A stretch of 64,000 nucleotides of DNA, from positions 17,391,218 through 17,455,217 of the forward strand of contig NC_084850.1 in the NCBI RefSeq assembly GCF_033115175.1, given 5' to 3'. The position numbers and the translations under genes were made by a program. Below are positions 34,786 to 45,119 of the stretch, piece after piece. Numbering within the stretch: the stretch's first letter is position 1; every line of letters begins with the position of its first letter. Source of the stretch: Lepus europaeus (lineage: Eukaryota > Chordata > Mammalia > Lagomorpha > Leporidae). The notes under the pieces are model-generated. The model saw only the letters and a list, made by a program, of their open reading frames with translations, was not told the origin of the DNA and did no database searches.

Positions 34786-35159
34786 ATTTTCTTTATCGAT
34801 TCATCAATTGATGGACATCTACTTTGATTGCATATATTAGCTATTGTGAATTGAGCTTCAATGAACATGCAGGTACAGATAACTCTTTCCTATGCTGATT
34901 TCATTCCATTTTGGTAAATTCCCAGGAGTGGGATGGCTGAGAAATAGGGTAGATCTATTTTCAGCATTCTGAGGAATCTCAATACTGTCCTCCACAATGG
35001 CTGTACTTGTATACAATCTCACCATCAGTGGATTAGAGGACCTTTTCCCCTACATTCTTGCTAGCATTTATTCTTTGTTGGTATCTGTATGAGAGGCATT
35101 CTAACTGTGGTGTGTTAAAACTTCATTGAGATTTTGATTTGCTTTTCTGATTTTCTCTC

Positions 35160-36215
35160 TGTCTTTCTGGCCACTACCCCTAAGTCTTCTTAATTTCTTA
35201 GTCTTCTTCTACCTAAGTCTTTAGCATTGACCTACAGGATTCTATCCTCTTATTTTCACACAGGGATTTGTACAGAGTGATATATAATTTACTCCTATGG
35301 GTTCAACTTTCACCAAGAGGTTTCATCCTAAAACCTCTATTTCCATCTGAGACTCTCTCCTGAGTTCTAGACTCATATATGCAACTGTGTATAATGTGCA
35401 TCAACAACAAATCCACAGGAATCTCCAACTTCAAATGATGATCAATTAATTATCTATCACCCCAACTTCAAATCTGATTTTCTTCTTGCTTTGATGCCAA
35501 TTTTGTCCCTTCAGTATCGCTTGAATATTTAATCCCTTTTATAGTCCCACTGCATTATTACAAATTGTCATTATTTCTTCAATGACTCATAAAATTGCCT
35601 CCTTTCCTGGTCTTATACTCTAATACATTTTCCTAAAGTGTAGTATGGTTTTATTCATGTTACTCCCCTGTTTGAAACCCTGAAATGGCGTTTCATTGCC
35701 TATAAGTCCAAACTCCCTAATATGAAACTTATGTCCTTCATTATTTGATCTAACTACTTTGCCAACTCTCCTACCCTACCAATGGTATATTTGTTTTCCA
35801 AACATGTTAAGTTATTTTGTTCCCATGCCTTTATTCTAATTTTTCTCTTTTTTTGTCATTTGGTTAACTTTGATTTAATGTTGAAGTGCTGGTTCAGGAA
35901 CTACTTCATTCAATACTCCATTGCTTAGGTCCTCCTAGACAGAATTCTCACAATATTTAATATTTTCTATACTGCTATGGTTTATGCTAGTTTAGCAAAT
36001 ATTTATTGGGCCTCTCCTATAAATTATAGATGATAATTTTCTCAGTGCACAGTTTGCTACATTATAATTGCTAGATGACATAATTGCCTTCCCCTGTCTT
36101 TAGACTAAGAACTTTCTCAAGATCAGGTTCACATATATCTATAACCTTCACTCTTAGAACAGAGCCTTATTGTAGGAGGAACATTATTTGTTTGTTGGAT
36201 AGATGTTTATTGTGG
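35160..36215 (+). repeat. L2 (ORF2 end and 3' end)
   Basis: A long series in sense orientation: ACAGGATTCTATCCTCTTA, CTATGGGTTCAACTTTCACC, CTCTCTCCTGAGTTCTAGACTCATATATGCAACTG, then CCCTGTTTGAAACCCTGAAATGGCGTTTCATTGCC, AGTCCAAACTCC, CTTCATTATTTGATCTAACTAC, CCAACTCTCCTACC, and the 3'-terminal AACTTTCTCAAGATCAGG ... CTTAGAACAGAGCC. The element is inactive and anciently inserted. Confidence 0.75.
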
Positions 36216-36404
36216 TTGCCTGGTACTTACTTTAGCTGTGTCTTAAATTACTTATCCAAAAATTCTTCTTCCTGGAGAGTTTGGAGTTAGGCTTTTCCAC
36301 AGAGAAATTCGCATGAGATAGAGAACACATATGTGAATCAGTAACCAATCATTTTTGTGTTTTGAAATCTGTTATGGAACCAGGTACTTTGGCAGCTCAC
36401 TCAC
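36216..36404. other. No repeat seen; donor side of candidate exon
   Basis: Nothing recognised apart from the minus-strand GTGAGTGAG donor at 36404-36396. Confidence 0.35.
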
Positions 36405-36541
36405 GTTGTCATTGATCTGGGTTTGGTGTGAGGGCAGTATCAAGGAATACAGCTCCTCCAGCTCCTGCAGGATTTTGTCTTCATCTTCACTAAATCCCGA
36501 GCCAGGTGTACCTGCACCTTTATCCAAGGAAACAGTTAATC
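36405..36541 (-). CDS. Candidate internal coding exon, unknown gene
   Basis: The product is not one I recognise. Minus-strand 137-bp block between an acceptor (...GAGATACCTGCAG) and a strong donor (GACAAC|GTGAGTGAG). Leaving two bases for a split codon, it translates without stop into 45 residues beginning LTVSLDKGAGTPGSGFSEDE, with an acidic, probably helical EDEDKILQELEELYSLIL core. An in-frame TGA lies five codons before the acceptor, so the open frame roughly coincides with the splice-site limits, as expected for an exon. It ends in phase 0. The pyrimidine tract is only moderate. It may be joined to the candidate terminal exon at 32995-33189. Confidence 0.4.
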
Positions 36542-37302
36542 CTGCAGGTATCTCTCATAACCAACATAGAAGATGAAGGAGGGAAAAACAGGTTTTAGTT
36601 TGTCCTCATAGGCTCCAGTTTAGCCATGCTATCCCTCACTCCGCATCCTATTTCCATCTCTGACTGCTGGCTCTGCTGACTTCACACCATCATTAGATTT
36701 ATAAGGAATATACTTTTTAGACTGCTAATACTGAGCTTGTGAAGGATGGAAAAACTTTTCTGTCATCAGTCTCCCATTCTCTGGCTTGGGATCCAGCAAA
36801 TTAGACTGACAAAATATAGATTAAGAATAGGAAAACAGTTTATTAGTGTGTGCAGAGCAAATCACATAGGAGAATCCTCAGAGATGAAAAGCTTAAATGG
36901 AATTGTTAGAAGTTGGGTTTATCTAGCATCTTAGAAGTGAACAATATGTTCATAGAGTACACAAAGGAAGGGATTTTAGGCTTCCCAGTTCAGTTAACTA
37001 TGGGACGGTAAATACATTGGAGAAGCTAATGGAATAAAGTTTGTTTGTGCTGGTCAGTCTCAACAATGACTTTCCATGTTTTTCATGGCCATAGATCTTC
37101 TCTAGGACAGGTTATTTATAGTGTTCCTCAATTCTCAGAAATTTCTGCTTTTCTCGGATAAGAGAAGTCCCAAAAAAGCTTCTTCCACATTTGTTGATTT
37201 TCATTTACTTTCATCTTAATAATCTATATGCCATAGTGGTATATCCTGAAATAGCATATTCTGAACTTCCCCAATTCTCAATTATATAACATTAATTTTT
37301 AT
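36542..37302. other. No gene or clear repeat seen
   Basis: Mixed composition; no assignable repeat. Intronic if the candidate exon is real. Confidence 0.35.
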
Positions 37303-37727
37303 GATAAATTTCCTTTTTAAAGCTTTTATTTAATGAATGCAAATTTCATAGATAGAACTTTAGGAATATAGTGGTTCTTGCTCCCGTAACCACCCTCCCA
37401 CCCCCACTCTTGTCTCACCTCCTAATCCCTCTCCCATCCCATTCTTCATTAATATTCACTTTTAATTAACTTTACATATAGAAGACAAAATCTATATTAA
37501 GTAAATATTTCAACAGTTCACACCCACAGACCCACACAACACAAAAAGTACTGTTTGAGAACAAGTTTTGCAGTTAATTCTCGTAGTACAACTCATTAAG
37601 GACAGAGGTCCTACATGGGGAGTAAGTGCACAGTGACTTCTGTTGTTAATTTAACAATTAACACTCTTATTTATGATATCAGTGATCACTCAAGCCTCTT
37701 GTCATGAGCTGCCAAGGGATAAATTTC
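37303..37727 (-). mobile_element. 5'-truncated L1 insertion (3' UTR)
   Basis: Antisense L1 3' end (AGCTTTTATTTAATGAATGCAAATTTC) through TCATGAGCTGCCAAGG. GATAAATTTC at 37303-37312 and 37718-37727 is the target duplication. Older subfamily than the 42-kb copy; no 3' UTR module duplication. Confidence 0.8.
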
Positions 37728-38491
37728 TTATGCCATATCTTCCATGTTGTTCTGGTTACATGTTAATTGATATTGAATTAGGTACCAGAAAATGTTCCAA
37801 AGGAATCACAAAGCCTTAAGGAGAGATTCTTTTTATTCTCCTTACGTTATATGTAACTGATTATCAGAACTGATTTATTCTCTGCACTGATTATCATTTT
37901 CTCAATGGTAATACACACTCTTGTCCAAGAGTGCATGGTGGCAAAACAGTTACTTAAGTCATTATCTGTACACATATGTAATAAAAGACAATATTTTGAC
38001 AAGTATTTGCTGTCACAGAACATTTTGGTGAAAAAACAAAGGAGTCTAGTGGGTTGATTGGTTGCTCCCAGGTGAAGGAAAGAGATGTGTGGTCTACAGG
38101 GATTCCTTGGCACTGGCTATGAATTGACCCTAATACAGGATACCCAAAATGCCACTGTGATCAACCAGTAAGGTATATGTAGGTCAGATAAATGATAGAA
38201 GTCTAACATCTACCTCACATTGGGAGAGTGAGTCCTCAAACGCACATTATGGTGATTTTTCAAGCTCCAAATGCATAGTTGCATAGACAGAATTCCCTTC
38301 TTGGTTTCCTTGTCTGGGGTGGGGAATATTAGAGTAAGAAAAATGAAGTGGAAGCCACTAAAACTGCCTTAACTTACCATATCCTATCCATATCTACTGT
38401 TTAGCTTGTGCAGAAGACACAGTAAGCATGAAGAATGAAAGTAAGTGAATTATCATCAACTTAATCAAGGTATAACTCCAAATGTATGAGG
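37728..38491. other. No gene or clear repeat seen
   Basis: An 88-codon minus-strand open frame (37847-38113) lacks any motif; no splice context I trust. Confidence 0.35.
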
Positions 38492-38589
38492 CTTCTTCAA
38501 AAAGTTCCTGGAAAATAAATTTATTTGGGTACAGAAAAATATTTAAATTCATGAATGATTTTTTTCATAATATGTATTATCTGTGAACT

Positions 38590-38923
38590 TTTTATTATTT
38601 ATTTATTTATTTATTTGATAGGTAGAGTTACAGACAGTGAGAGAGAGAGACAGAGAGGAAGGTCTTCCTTCCGTTGGTTCACTCCCCAAATGGCCACTAC
38701 AGACGGTGCCGCGCCAATCCAAACCCAGGAGCCAGGTTCTTCCTCCTGGTCTCCCATGCGGGTGCAGGGGCCCAAGCACTTGGGCCATCCTCCACTGCCC
38801 TCCTGGGCCACAGCAGAGAGCTGGACTGGAAGAGGAGCAACCGGGACTAGAACCTGGCGCCCATATGGGATGTCGGCGCTGCAGGTGGAGGATTATCCAA
38901 GTGAGCCATGGCGCCGGCGCCTT
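38590..38923 (-). mobile_element. CSINE, first of a tandem pair
   Basis: Antisense C SINE: TTTATTTGATAGGTAGAG tail side, GGTCTCCCATGCGGGTGCAG, GTGAGCCATGGCGCCGGCGCC head. ATCTGTGAACTT precedes it at 38579 and follows it at 38924. Confidence 0.92.
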
Positions 38924-38935
38924 ATCTGTGAACTT

Positions 38936-39263
38936 CTTTTTTTGACAGGCAGAGTGGGCAGTGAGAGAGAGAGACAGAGAGAAAGGTCTTCCTTTTGCTG
39001 TTGGTTCACCCTCCAATGGCCGCCGCGCTGCGGCTGGAACACCGCGCTGATCCGAAGGCAGGAGCCAGGTGCTTCTCCTGGTCTCCCATGGGGTGCAGGG
39101 CCCAAACACTTGGGCCATCCTCCACTGCACTCCCTGGCCACAGCAGAGAGCTGGCCTGGAAGAGGGCCAACTGGGACAGAATCCGGTGCCCTGACCGGGA
39201 GTAGAACCTGGTGTGCCGGCACCGCAGGAGGAGTATTATCCTATTGAGCCGCGGCGCTGGCCT
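38936..39263 (-). mobile_element. CSINE, second of a tandem pair
   Basis: Antisense, less diverged copy: TTTGACAGGCAGAGTGGGCAG to GAGCCGCGGCGCTGGCC. The same ATCTGTGAACTT lies at 38924-38935 and 39264-39275, so it landed at the target site duplicated by its neighbour. Confidence 0.92.
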
Positions 39264-39359
39264 ATCTGTGAACTTTTTAAAATGGAATTCAAAAAATTAT
39301 TTCACCAAAATAAGATTGTCTTTTAATTTAATTTTTTCCACAAGCTTTCTGAAGTGGCC

Positions 39360-40860
39360 TTGTAGCAACTTTTCCAGATGTGGCTTCATTGATGTAGCAA
39401 ACCAACATATTCCTTTATCACCAAGGCACCAGGCAGAATGGGATTTATTGGATTTTTTAAATTATTTGGATCTTCATTTTTGTCCTCAGTTGTATCCAAG
39501 CTATCTACTGAGTGACTAAAACACATGCCAGCTTTGAGTGGGCTTGGAAAAAGACACATACTCCTATGCAAGCTGTCAAGCCACTTAAGCTGCATGAACC
39601 AGCATTCATGATGGCACTGGAAGTTTCAAGAGCAGAAAAAGGTGGTGTAAAGAGCTTTTGTTGTGCTTCCATTGGTGAATCACAACATAGACATATTGAA
39701 TTGAGAGAAGAGATATGACATCCTCTTCAGGTATTCTCCTTTTGATAAACAGATTTTCACTGGCTATTGAACCCTAGTGGAGGCCTTGAAGTTGCCATTT
39801 GACCGAAGCTGCATCTCACAAATTGGGTGTTGGCTGACTAATTGAGATACAAATTTGGGCCTGCACAGTACTACTCAGTCATCAGGTAGAAGTTACACAT
39901 TAGCCCAGACTCTGTCATGTCCTAGAGGCAAAAGTGTGTTCCATGAGCAAATGACCCAGATGTCCATCACCCTTATTTTTGCTGCATTACTTTCTCTCTA
40001 TCCCTGATTGCATATCTGATCTCATGGGAAGTTCCCTATGATTTGAGATTTGATCTGAAGAAGAATAAAAGAAAATATTTGTACTGTTACAGGTACCACC
40101 CAAAAGTTGACAGATGAACAACCCTACATGACTCAAGGCAAAAATTGTGACAGGAAATCTTCCCAGTAGAGAAAGCTTTGAACAGTGTACCTAATTTTTC
40201 ATTGCATCTAAAAGGAGGAATGGCTGGAGGCACAGATATACATTGATTCAGGAACTTTGCTAATGGTTGGCTGGATTTCCAGGGGCTTGAAAAAAATGTT
40301 AGGTTGGAAAACTCATGACACAGAGATCTCAGGATGAAGTATGTGAATAGACTTTTGTGAATATGCAGAGTATAATGATATTTGTGACCCATGTGATTGT
40401 CCATCAAAGAATGACCACAGCAGAGAGCTATCTTAATAAGAAAATGGGACATTTTATCAGATTTTTTGGAACTCAGAAGGATAGCTTATATCCTCCATCA
40501 CTCCTTCCATTGCCCAATACAATTATGAATAAAGTAGCTAAACAAGCAGGGTGGGGAATGAGCAAGTGGGCTGAGCAGCATGAATGTCTGTCCACCAAGG
40601 CTTATCTTGTTACAGCCACTGCTGAATCACAAACCTGCTAGAAGCAGAAAAAACAGTTACCTCCTCATATGGCCCCTCTCCCCAGGGTGTATCATCTAGT
40701 TTCCTGGTGGTAGATTGACTACAGTGGACTACTTATGTTGATGGAAATGGCAGTGTATGCTTATACTGTAATAGACTCTTGCTCTGGATATGGATTCATA
40801 ATTCCTCTCTGTAATAGTATCCCCATAACCACTGTCTGTGTTCTCTTACCCTTCATAATA
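39360..40860 (+). repeat. Ancient ERV pol remnant (class III / ERV3-like)
   Basis: Several frames show retroviral pol pieces in order. Near 40240-40330 there is an RNase H-like stretch (IYIDSGTLL, then GWKTHDTEISG). At 40381-40425 it reads VTHVIVHQRMTTAE. Near 40570-40640 is an integrase-N-terminal zinc region (KWAEQHECLSTKAYLVTATAESQTC, first Cys of the CxxC lost). At 40700-40800 the integrase entry ends in CSGYGFIIP. Stops and frameshifts abound. 39360-40080 is presumably upstream pol but I cannot match it securely. No LTRs seen. Confidence 0.6.
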
Positions 40861-41649
40861 TTCCATACAATATTTCTTTTTTTTCAAGGTACTTTATAGA
40901 CAATGAGATGTGCTCATGTTGGGAAGATCATGTGGGGCATTCACATCAGTGAAGTTAGCATTGATCAAAACAGATACGTGTTCCAATTTGTCTTCCTGGA
41001 TTCCAGTTTGTCTTTGTAAGTTCTTTTGCTCTTGTGGTTTCTTGTTGTGTTCCTGATGGCTCCACTTTATTCTCATATATTCAGCTTAACCTCATGGGAT
41101 CTATGTTGTCCCTAATCCCCACCACATACACGCTTTGTGTCTGTCTTTCCTTTTTAGTTGCCAGCTCTGATGACTTTCATGCCCAACAGTATATGCAGAA
41201 GCAATATCCTCACATAGATCTGTTTAACCAGATCCCACTATAGCATAAAGTGGAATTCCTGTAATAAATTAATTATTTTGCATTACTCATAGTGGTTCTG
41301 TTTCTCTGATCAAACCATAGCTGATTTATATAATTTATATAATTTTCCTATGCCATTCCTAGTGTTTCTTATGTACTGGTTAATTCAAATGGTAGTTTGT
41401 CTTTCTTACTTCGTTTTGTTTACCTTTAAAGGACAAAAAAGAGTCATTTCTGTTTGTGGCAATCTTCTTTCATCTTCATTCCTATAATGTGCTAGTTCTG
41501 AGCATAAGTTAACATTTCAGGTTCTAATTAAAATGTCAATGTATTTAAAAATGCTAAAACTAAAAGTAAAACCAAGAGCAGAGTATCTCTTTGCCTAAGA
41601 CTTCATATAGGTCAGACAAATTCATGGTCCTCTCCTCATTTAGCCTGCC
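40861..41649. other. No gene or clear repeat seen
   Basis: Possibly more of the ERV interior; no motif supports this. Confidence 0.35.
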
Positions 41650-41880
41650 ATTTCTCTATGTCTGTGAATGCAGCCTGTTGAAATCCTTGCTTAGTATATA
41701 CTAAGTTGGTCTTCAGTATATGAAGGTAATTGAAAATGAAACTCCATAAAGGGCGGGATGGGAGAGGGAGAGGGGAGGGCCACGGGAGGGAGGAAGGTTG
41801 GGGGCGGGAAGCCACAACAATACAAAAGTTGCACTTTGTAAATTCACATTTATGAAATAAAAAATAAAAAAAAATAAAAT
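41650..41880 (+). repeat. L1 3' end
   Basis: TGAAATCCTTGCTTAGTATATACTAAGTTGGTCTTC, G-rich block GGGAGAGGGAGAGGGGAGGG, GCACTTTGTAAATTCACATTTATGAAATAAAAAATAAAAA. A lagomorph L1 3' end of another subfamily. Confidence 0.75.
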
Positions 41881-42058
41881 GTTATTCTGTGAGACTGGGA
41901 ATGGGAGAAGGAGGGGGAAGAAGGGTGGGAGAGTCGGTGGGAGGGCAGGTATGGTGAGAAGAATCACTGCATTCCTTAAGTTGTACTTATGAAATGCATG
42001 AAGTTTGTAAAATGTTTCTTTGGGAAAAATAATTAAATAAAGTTAATTGAAAATAAAA
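41881..42058 (+). repeat. L1 3' end, tandem to the previous
   Basis: A second, more diverged 3' end: GGGAATGGGAGAAGGAGGGGG ... CATTCCTTAAGTTGTACTTATGAAATGCATGAAG ... TTAAATAAAGTTAATTGAAAATAAAAAA. Confidence 0.6.
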
Positions 42059-42109
42059 AAGAGACACATATACACAAATAAAGACGATGTGGATGTTATG
42101 AAATTTATT

Positions 42110-43530
42110 TTTTTTAAATTTTTTTAATTAAACTTTTATTTAATGAATGTAAATTTCCAAAGTACAGCTTATGGGTTACAATGGCTTCCCCCTCCCAAAA
42201 CTTCCCTCCCACCCACAACCCTCCCCTTTCCCGCTCCCTCTCCCCTTCCAATCACATCATGATTCATTTTCAATTCTCTTTATATACAGAAGATCAGTTT
42301 AGTATATATTAGGTAACGATTTCAACAGTTTGCCCCCATATAGTAACACAAAGTGAAAAAAAATATTGTTGGAGTACTAGTTATAGCATTAAATAAGAGT
42401 GTACAGCACATTAAAGACAGAGATCTTACATAATATATTTTTTTAAAAATTAATTAATTTTCTATGCCATTTCCAATTTAACACCAGGTTTTCTTTTTTT
42501 TTGCATTTCCAATTATCTTTATATACAGAAGATCGATTCAGTATATAATTAGTATAGATCTCATCAGTTTGTACCCACGCAGAAACACAAAGTGTAAAAA
42601 TACTGTTTCAGTACTAGTTATAGCATCACTGCACATTAGACAACACATTAGGGACAGATCCCACATGGGATGTAAGTACACAGTGACTTCTGTTGCTGAC
42701 TTAACAATGTGACACTCTTGTTCATGGCGTCAGTAATCTCCCTAGGCTCTAGTCATGAGTTGCCAGGGCTATGGAAGCCTTTAGAGTTCACTGACTTTGA
42801 TCTTATTCCGATAGGGTCCTAGTCAAAGTGGAAGTTCTCTCCTCCCTTCAGAGAAAGGTACCTCCTTCTTTGATGGCCCCGTTCTTTCCACTGGGATCTC
42901 ACTCACAGAGATCTTTCATTTAGGTCTTCTTTTTTTTCTTTTCCATGGTATCTTGGCTTTCCATGCCTACATTACTCTCATGGGCTCTTCAGCCAGATCC
43001 GAATGCCTTAAGGGCTGATTCTGAGGCCAGAGTGTTGTTTAGGACGCCTGCCATTCTATGAGTCTGCTGTGTATCCCATTTCCCATGTTGGACCTTTCTC
43101 TCCCTTTTTGATTCTATCAGTTAGTATTCGCAGACACTTGTCTTGTTTGTGTGATCCCTTTGATTCTTAAACCTATCCGAGCCATCAAATGTGAACTGAA
43201 ATTGATCACTTGGACTAGTGAGATGGCATTGGTACATGCCAGCATGATGGGTTTGTATTGGAATCCCCTGGCACATTTCTAACTCCATCATTTGGGGCAA
43301 GTCTGATTGTGCATGTCCCAAATTGTACATCTCCTCCCTCTCTTTTTCCACTCTGAAATTTAACAGGGATCACCTTTGAGTTAATATTTAAACACCTAAG
43401 AATAATTGTGTGTTAATTACAGAGTTCAACCACTAGTACTAGAACAACAACAACAACAACAACAAATACTAAAAAGGATAAAGTATTACATTGTACATCT
43501 AGAGTCAGGACAAGAGCTGATCAGTTCACT
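42110..43530 (-). mobile_element. L1 3' UTR with duplicated module
   Basis: Antisense L1 3' end (AAACTTTTATTTAATGAATGTAAATTTCC) through the whole 3' UTR, truncated at about 43530 just before ORF2. Contains two 'tatatacagaagatc ... tactagttatagca' modules (about 42280-42390 and 42515-42625), separated by the A/T-rich linker with CCAATTTAACACCAGG (42473). It abuts ERV sequence at its 5' side. Confidence 0.8.
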
Positions 43531-43577
43531 ATTCTGGCTTGTGAAATTCCTAAAAGGAAAAAAGGTCACCTATTCCC

Positions 43578-43996
43578 ATGCTCCAGAAGAATGATCAAAC
43601 AAGAACGCTCCGAGTGGCAGTGGATCAGCATATCCATTCAGGAATCTTATTACTAAACCAACGGGTCAACGTTCTCCAGGAAGAACTGAATCTTAGACGG
43701 GGATGTGGGGAACCCCCTGCTTGGTTCAATCTGTCGTGCTTTGCGCTACTCCGTTTCCCTGGCATAACTATACTCGTCTTGCTAATTTGTCTCGCTCTTT
43801 AGGTGCCACCTTAAACCATACCTGGAATAGTAATTTCACTCGTTTGCTGCATGAACTACGGCAAGAGATTTGGGTTCTTAACACAACTGGACACAGATAT
43901 TTGGTCCCCATTCGAAGTCATCGCTACAAAACCCCCCTCCCTTGCAATACAGCAGGTGTTTCTTGGTTTCTTGGACCAGTAGCCAGAGACGGGTAA
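43578..43996 (+). pseudogene. ERV env (transmembrane subunit) remnant
   Basis: Two overlapping frames each hold part of one protein. The first (43578-43700) has a heptad-like DQHIHSGILLLNQRVNVLQEEL, as in a retroviral TM ectodomain helix. The other (from about 43700) has several N-glycosylation sequons (HNYTR, NLSRS, NHTWNSNFTR) and a second helix (LLHELRQEIWVL), ending in a stop at 43994-43996 inside the first CTE. A frameshift near 43700 separates them. The N-terminus, cleavage site, fusion peptide and membrane anchor are missing. The hydrophobic end of the 43578-43802 frame is out of phase and not a real anchor. Confidence 0.5.
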
Positions 43997-44122
43997 GTGC
44001 CTTGAGGGATGGCATGCAACCTAAGACAGCGGAGGGCTGAGACTGCTCATGCAAGTCGACCCTCTGGCAAAGACGGGTAAGCTGCCACTCTGCTCAGGGG
44101 CGCCTAAGACAGGCGCTGGTCC
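43973..44122 (+). promoter_or_regulatory. Constitutive transport element (CTE), copy 1
   Basis: GACGGGTAAG at 43988-43997 and 44072-44081, CCTAAGACAG at 44020-44029 and 44103-44112. This alternating order is that of the Mason-Pfizer CTE, whose two internal loops bind the mRNA exporter NXF1/TAP. Pairing supports the fold: GGACCAG (43973) with CTGGTCC (44116) outside, CCTTGAG with CTCAGGG and GGCA with TGCC between the loops, GGAGGG with CCCTCT at the tip. In such viruses it exports unspliced RNA from the nucleus. Confidence 0.85.
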
Positions 44123-44393
44123 TAAAGTAAAAAAAGGAGCTGTGGGGAGCCGGCCTCCACAACCGCTGTCTTCTGCCTGCCTGCCTAGCTCTGCCTGTAG
44201 ACTAATGTGAAGTAAAACAACCAAACGTTCCCACCGTTCCAATGTGCGCAGACAGAGAGGCTATCAAAAGGACAGTACATACCCTCTAGGACACTCTAAA
44301 ACAGGGGGCTGCAGTATGTGATATGCCGTGGAAGCCTCGGTCTCTCTCTTCCTAACTGCCTCATTGACCTCTTGCTCCTACACTGCTCTTAGG

Positions 44394-44535
44394 GTGGACC
44401 GGTAGTCAATGACGGGTAAGCACTTGCAGGCTTCTCTAGCAACCTAAGACAGAGGGCAGGACATGCCTCCTGTATCCTTGATGACGGGTAAGCAGAGTAA
44501 GCGCTGCAGGGCACCTAAGACAGGCACGAGTCCAC
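44394..44535 (+). promoter_or_regulatory. Constitutive transport element (CTE), copy 2
   Basis: Second full set: GACGGGTAAG at 44411-44420 and 44483-44492, CCTAAGACAG at 44443-44452 and 44514-44523. Outer stem GGTGGAC/GTCCACT, middle stem GCTTCTCT/AGAGTAAGC (one bulge) plus TTGCAG/CTGCAG, tip stem CAGG/CCTG. The flanking TGGACC[A/G]GTAG is shared with copy 1, indicating tandem duplication with a period of about 410-420 bp. Confidence 0.83.
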
Positions 44536-44645
44536 TCCGTTCAGCATTTAACACGAGGGACTTGTGGGGGATGGGCCCTCTCCCGTGGCCCTCTGGACAG
44601 TGTAGACACCGGTTACCATAAACACCAGGCCATTCTTGTACAAAC

Positions 44646-44658
44646 AAGAAGGGGGAGA
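44646..44658 (+). promoter_or_regulatory. Polypurine tract before the 3' LTR
   Basis: CAAGAAGGGGGAGA directly precedes the LTR's TG. This is the position and composition of a retroviral plus-strand primer. Confidence 0.75.
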
Positions 44659-45119
44659 TGTCGGGGCCAGTGGCCCTGGCCCGACATGAGATGCAGCAGG
44701 CTGAGGCTGTCCCTTATCTAATCCTGTTTCCTGCACTTATTGTCCTGATGGCCGAAGGCACAAGATTTTTCATCCCACATTCCTGCAGGCAGGATGTGAC
44801 TTCTGATGAAGGTCTATGATGTTCTTTGCTCTATCTGCAGAGCTTGTACCCTGACCATTGCTACTTTGTAAACTTGCTCTGTTCCTGTGCTATGCATGAT
44901 TGCACACAATGAATGTTATCTGTATGGGGTCTGGGGTATATAACCTTGTCTTTCTGTGTGCTCGGGGCTGGAGGCTGAAGAGTTTCTTCAGGGAGACTGC
45001 CTTCAGTCCCTCTCGCCGGGCCCCCTACTTTGGCCTGGAACGCGATGAGGCAATAAACGTGGTGATGAATTGACTGAGTGCTGCGTGTCGCCGTGTGGTT
45101 TGTCGGGTGGCCTCCGACA
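44659..45119 (+). repeat. ERV 3' LTR, 461 bp
   Basis: Starts TGTCGGGG and ends CCTCCGACA, so the termini form the inverted repeat TGTCGG/CCGACA. Inside are TATATAA at 44937-44943 and AATAAA at 45052-45057. U3 is about 300 nt, R/U5 about 150 nt. No target duplication could be checked because the 5' end of the provirus is missing. Confidence 0.85.

Larger units (their letters stand above)
33960..35150 (-). repeat. Old L1 (3' UTR and ORF2 end), SINE-interrupted
   Basis: Antisense L1 landmarks: TTTACTTTCAGTTTACTACATACTC, GTTAGTTACCACAGATCAGAGAAAACATATGGCATTTG, then after the SINE TTATAGCTGCATAGTACACC, TCATCAATTGATGGACATC, GAGTGGGATGGCTG, CTGTCCTCCACAATGGCTGTAC. More diverged than the L1s at 50-63 kb. 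Confidence 0.7.
38492..39355. mobile_element. MITE-like palindromic element split by two SINEs
   Basis: Left end CTTCAAAAAGTTCCTGGAAAA and right end TTTTCCACAAGCTTTCTGAAG are imperfect reverse complements and match the termini of the element at 10743-10895. Without the two SINEs it would be about 190 bp. Confidence 0.55.
43531..45119 (+). mobile_element. 3' end of a betaretrovirus-like ERV
   Basis: Order: env transmembrane-subunit remnant, two CTE-type RNA export elements, polypurine tract, LTR. The 5' part of the provirus (5' LTR, gag, pol) is absent from the window; an L1 lies where it should continue. CTEs placed between env and the 3' LTR are the arrangement known from Mason-Pfizer-type simple betaretroviruses. 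It is a fossil with no replication capacity. Confidence 0.75.

Noticed and set aside
38555..39247. 230-codon plus-strand open frame and 175-codon minus-strand frame
   Set aside because: They run through two GC-rich CSINEs; similar frames occur in every young C SINE in the window (15159-15506, 30197-30661).
43578..43802. Env transmembrane anchor / possible domesticated envelope gene
   Set aside because: The hydrophobic end of this frame lies after a frameshift and is out of phase with the rest. The env is truncated at both ends, so a syncytin-like gene is not supported.
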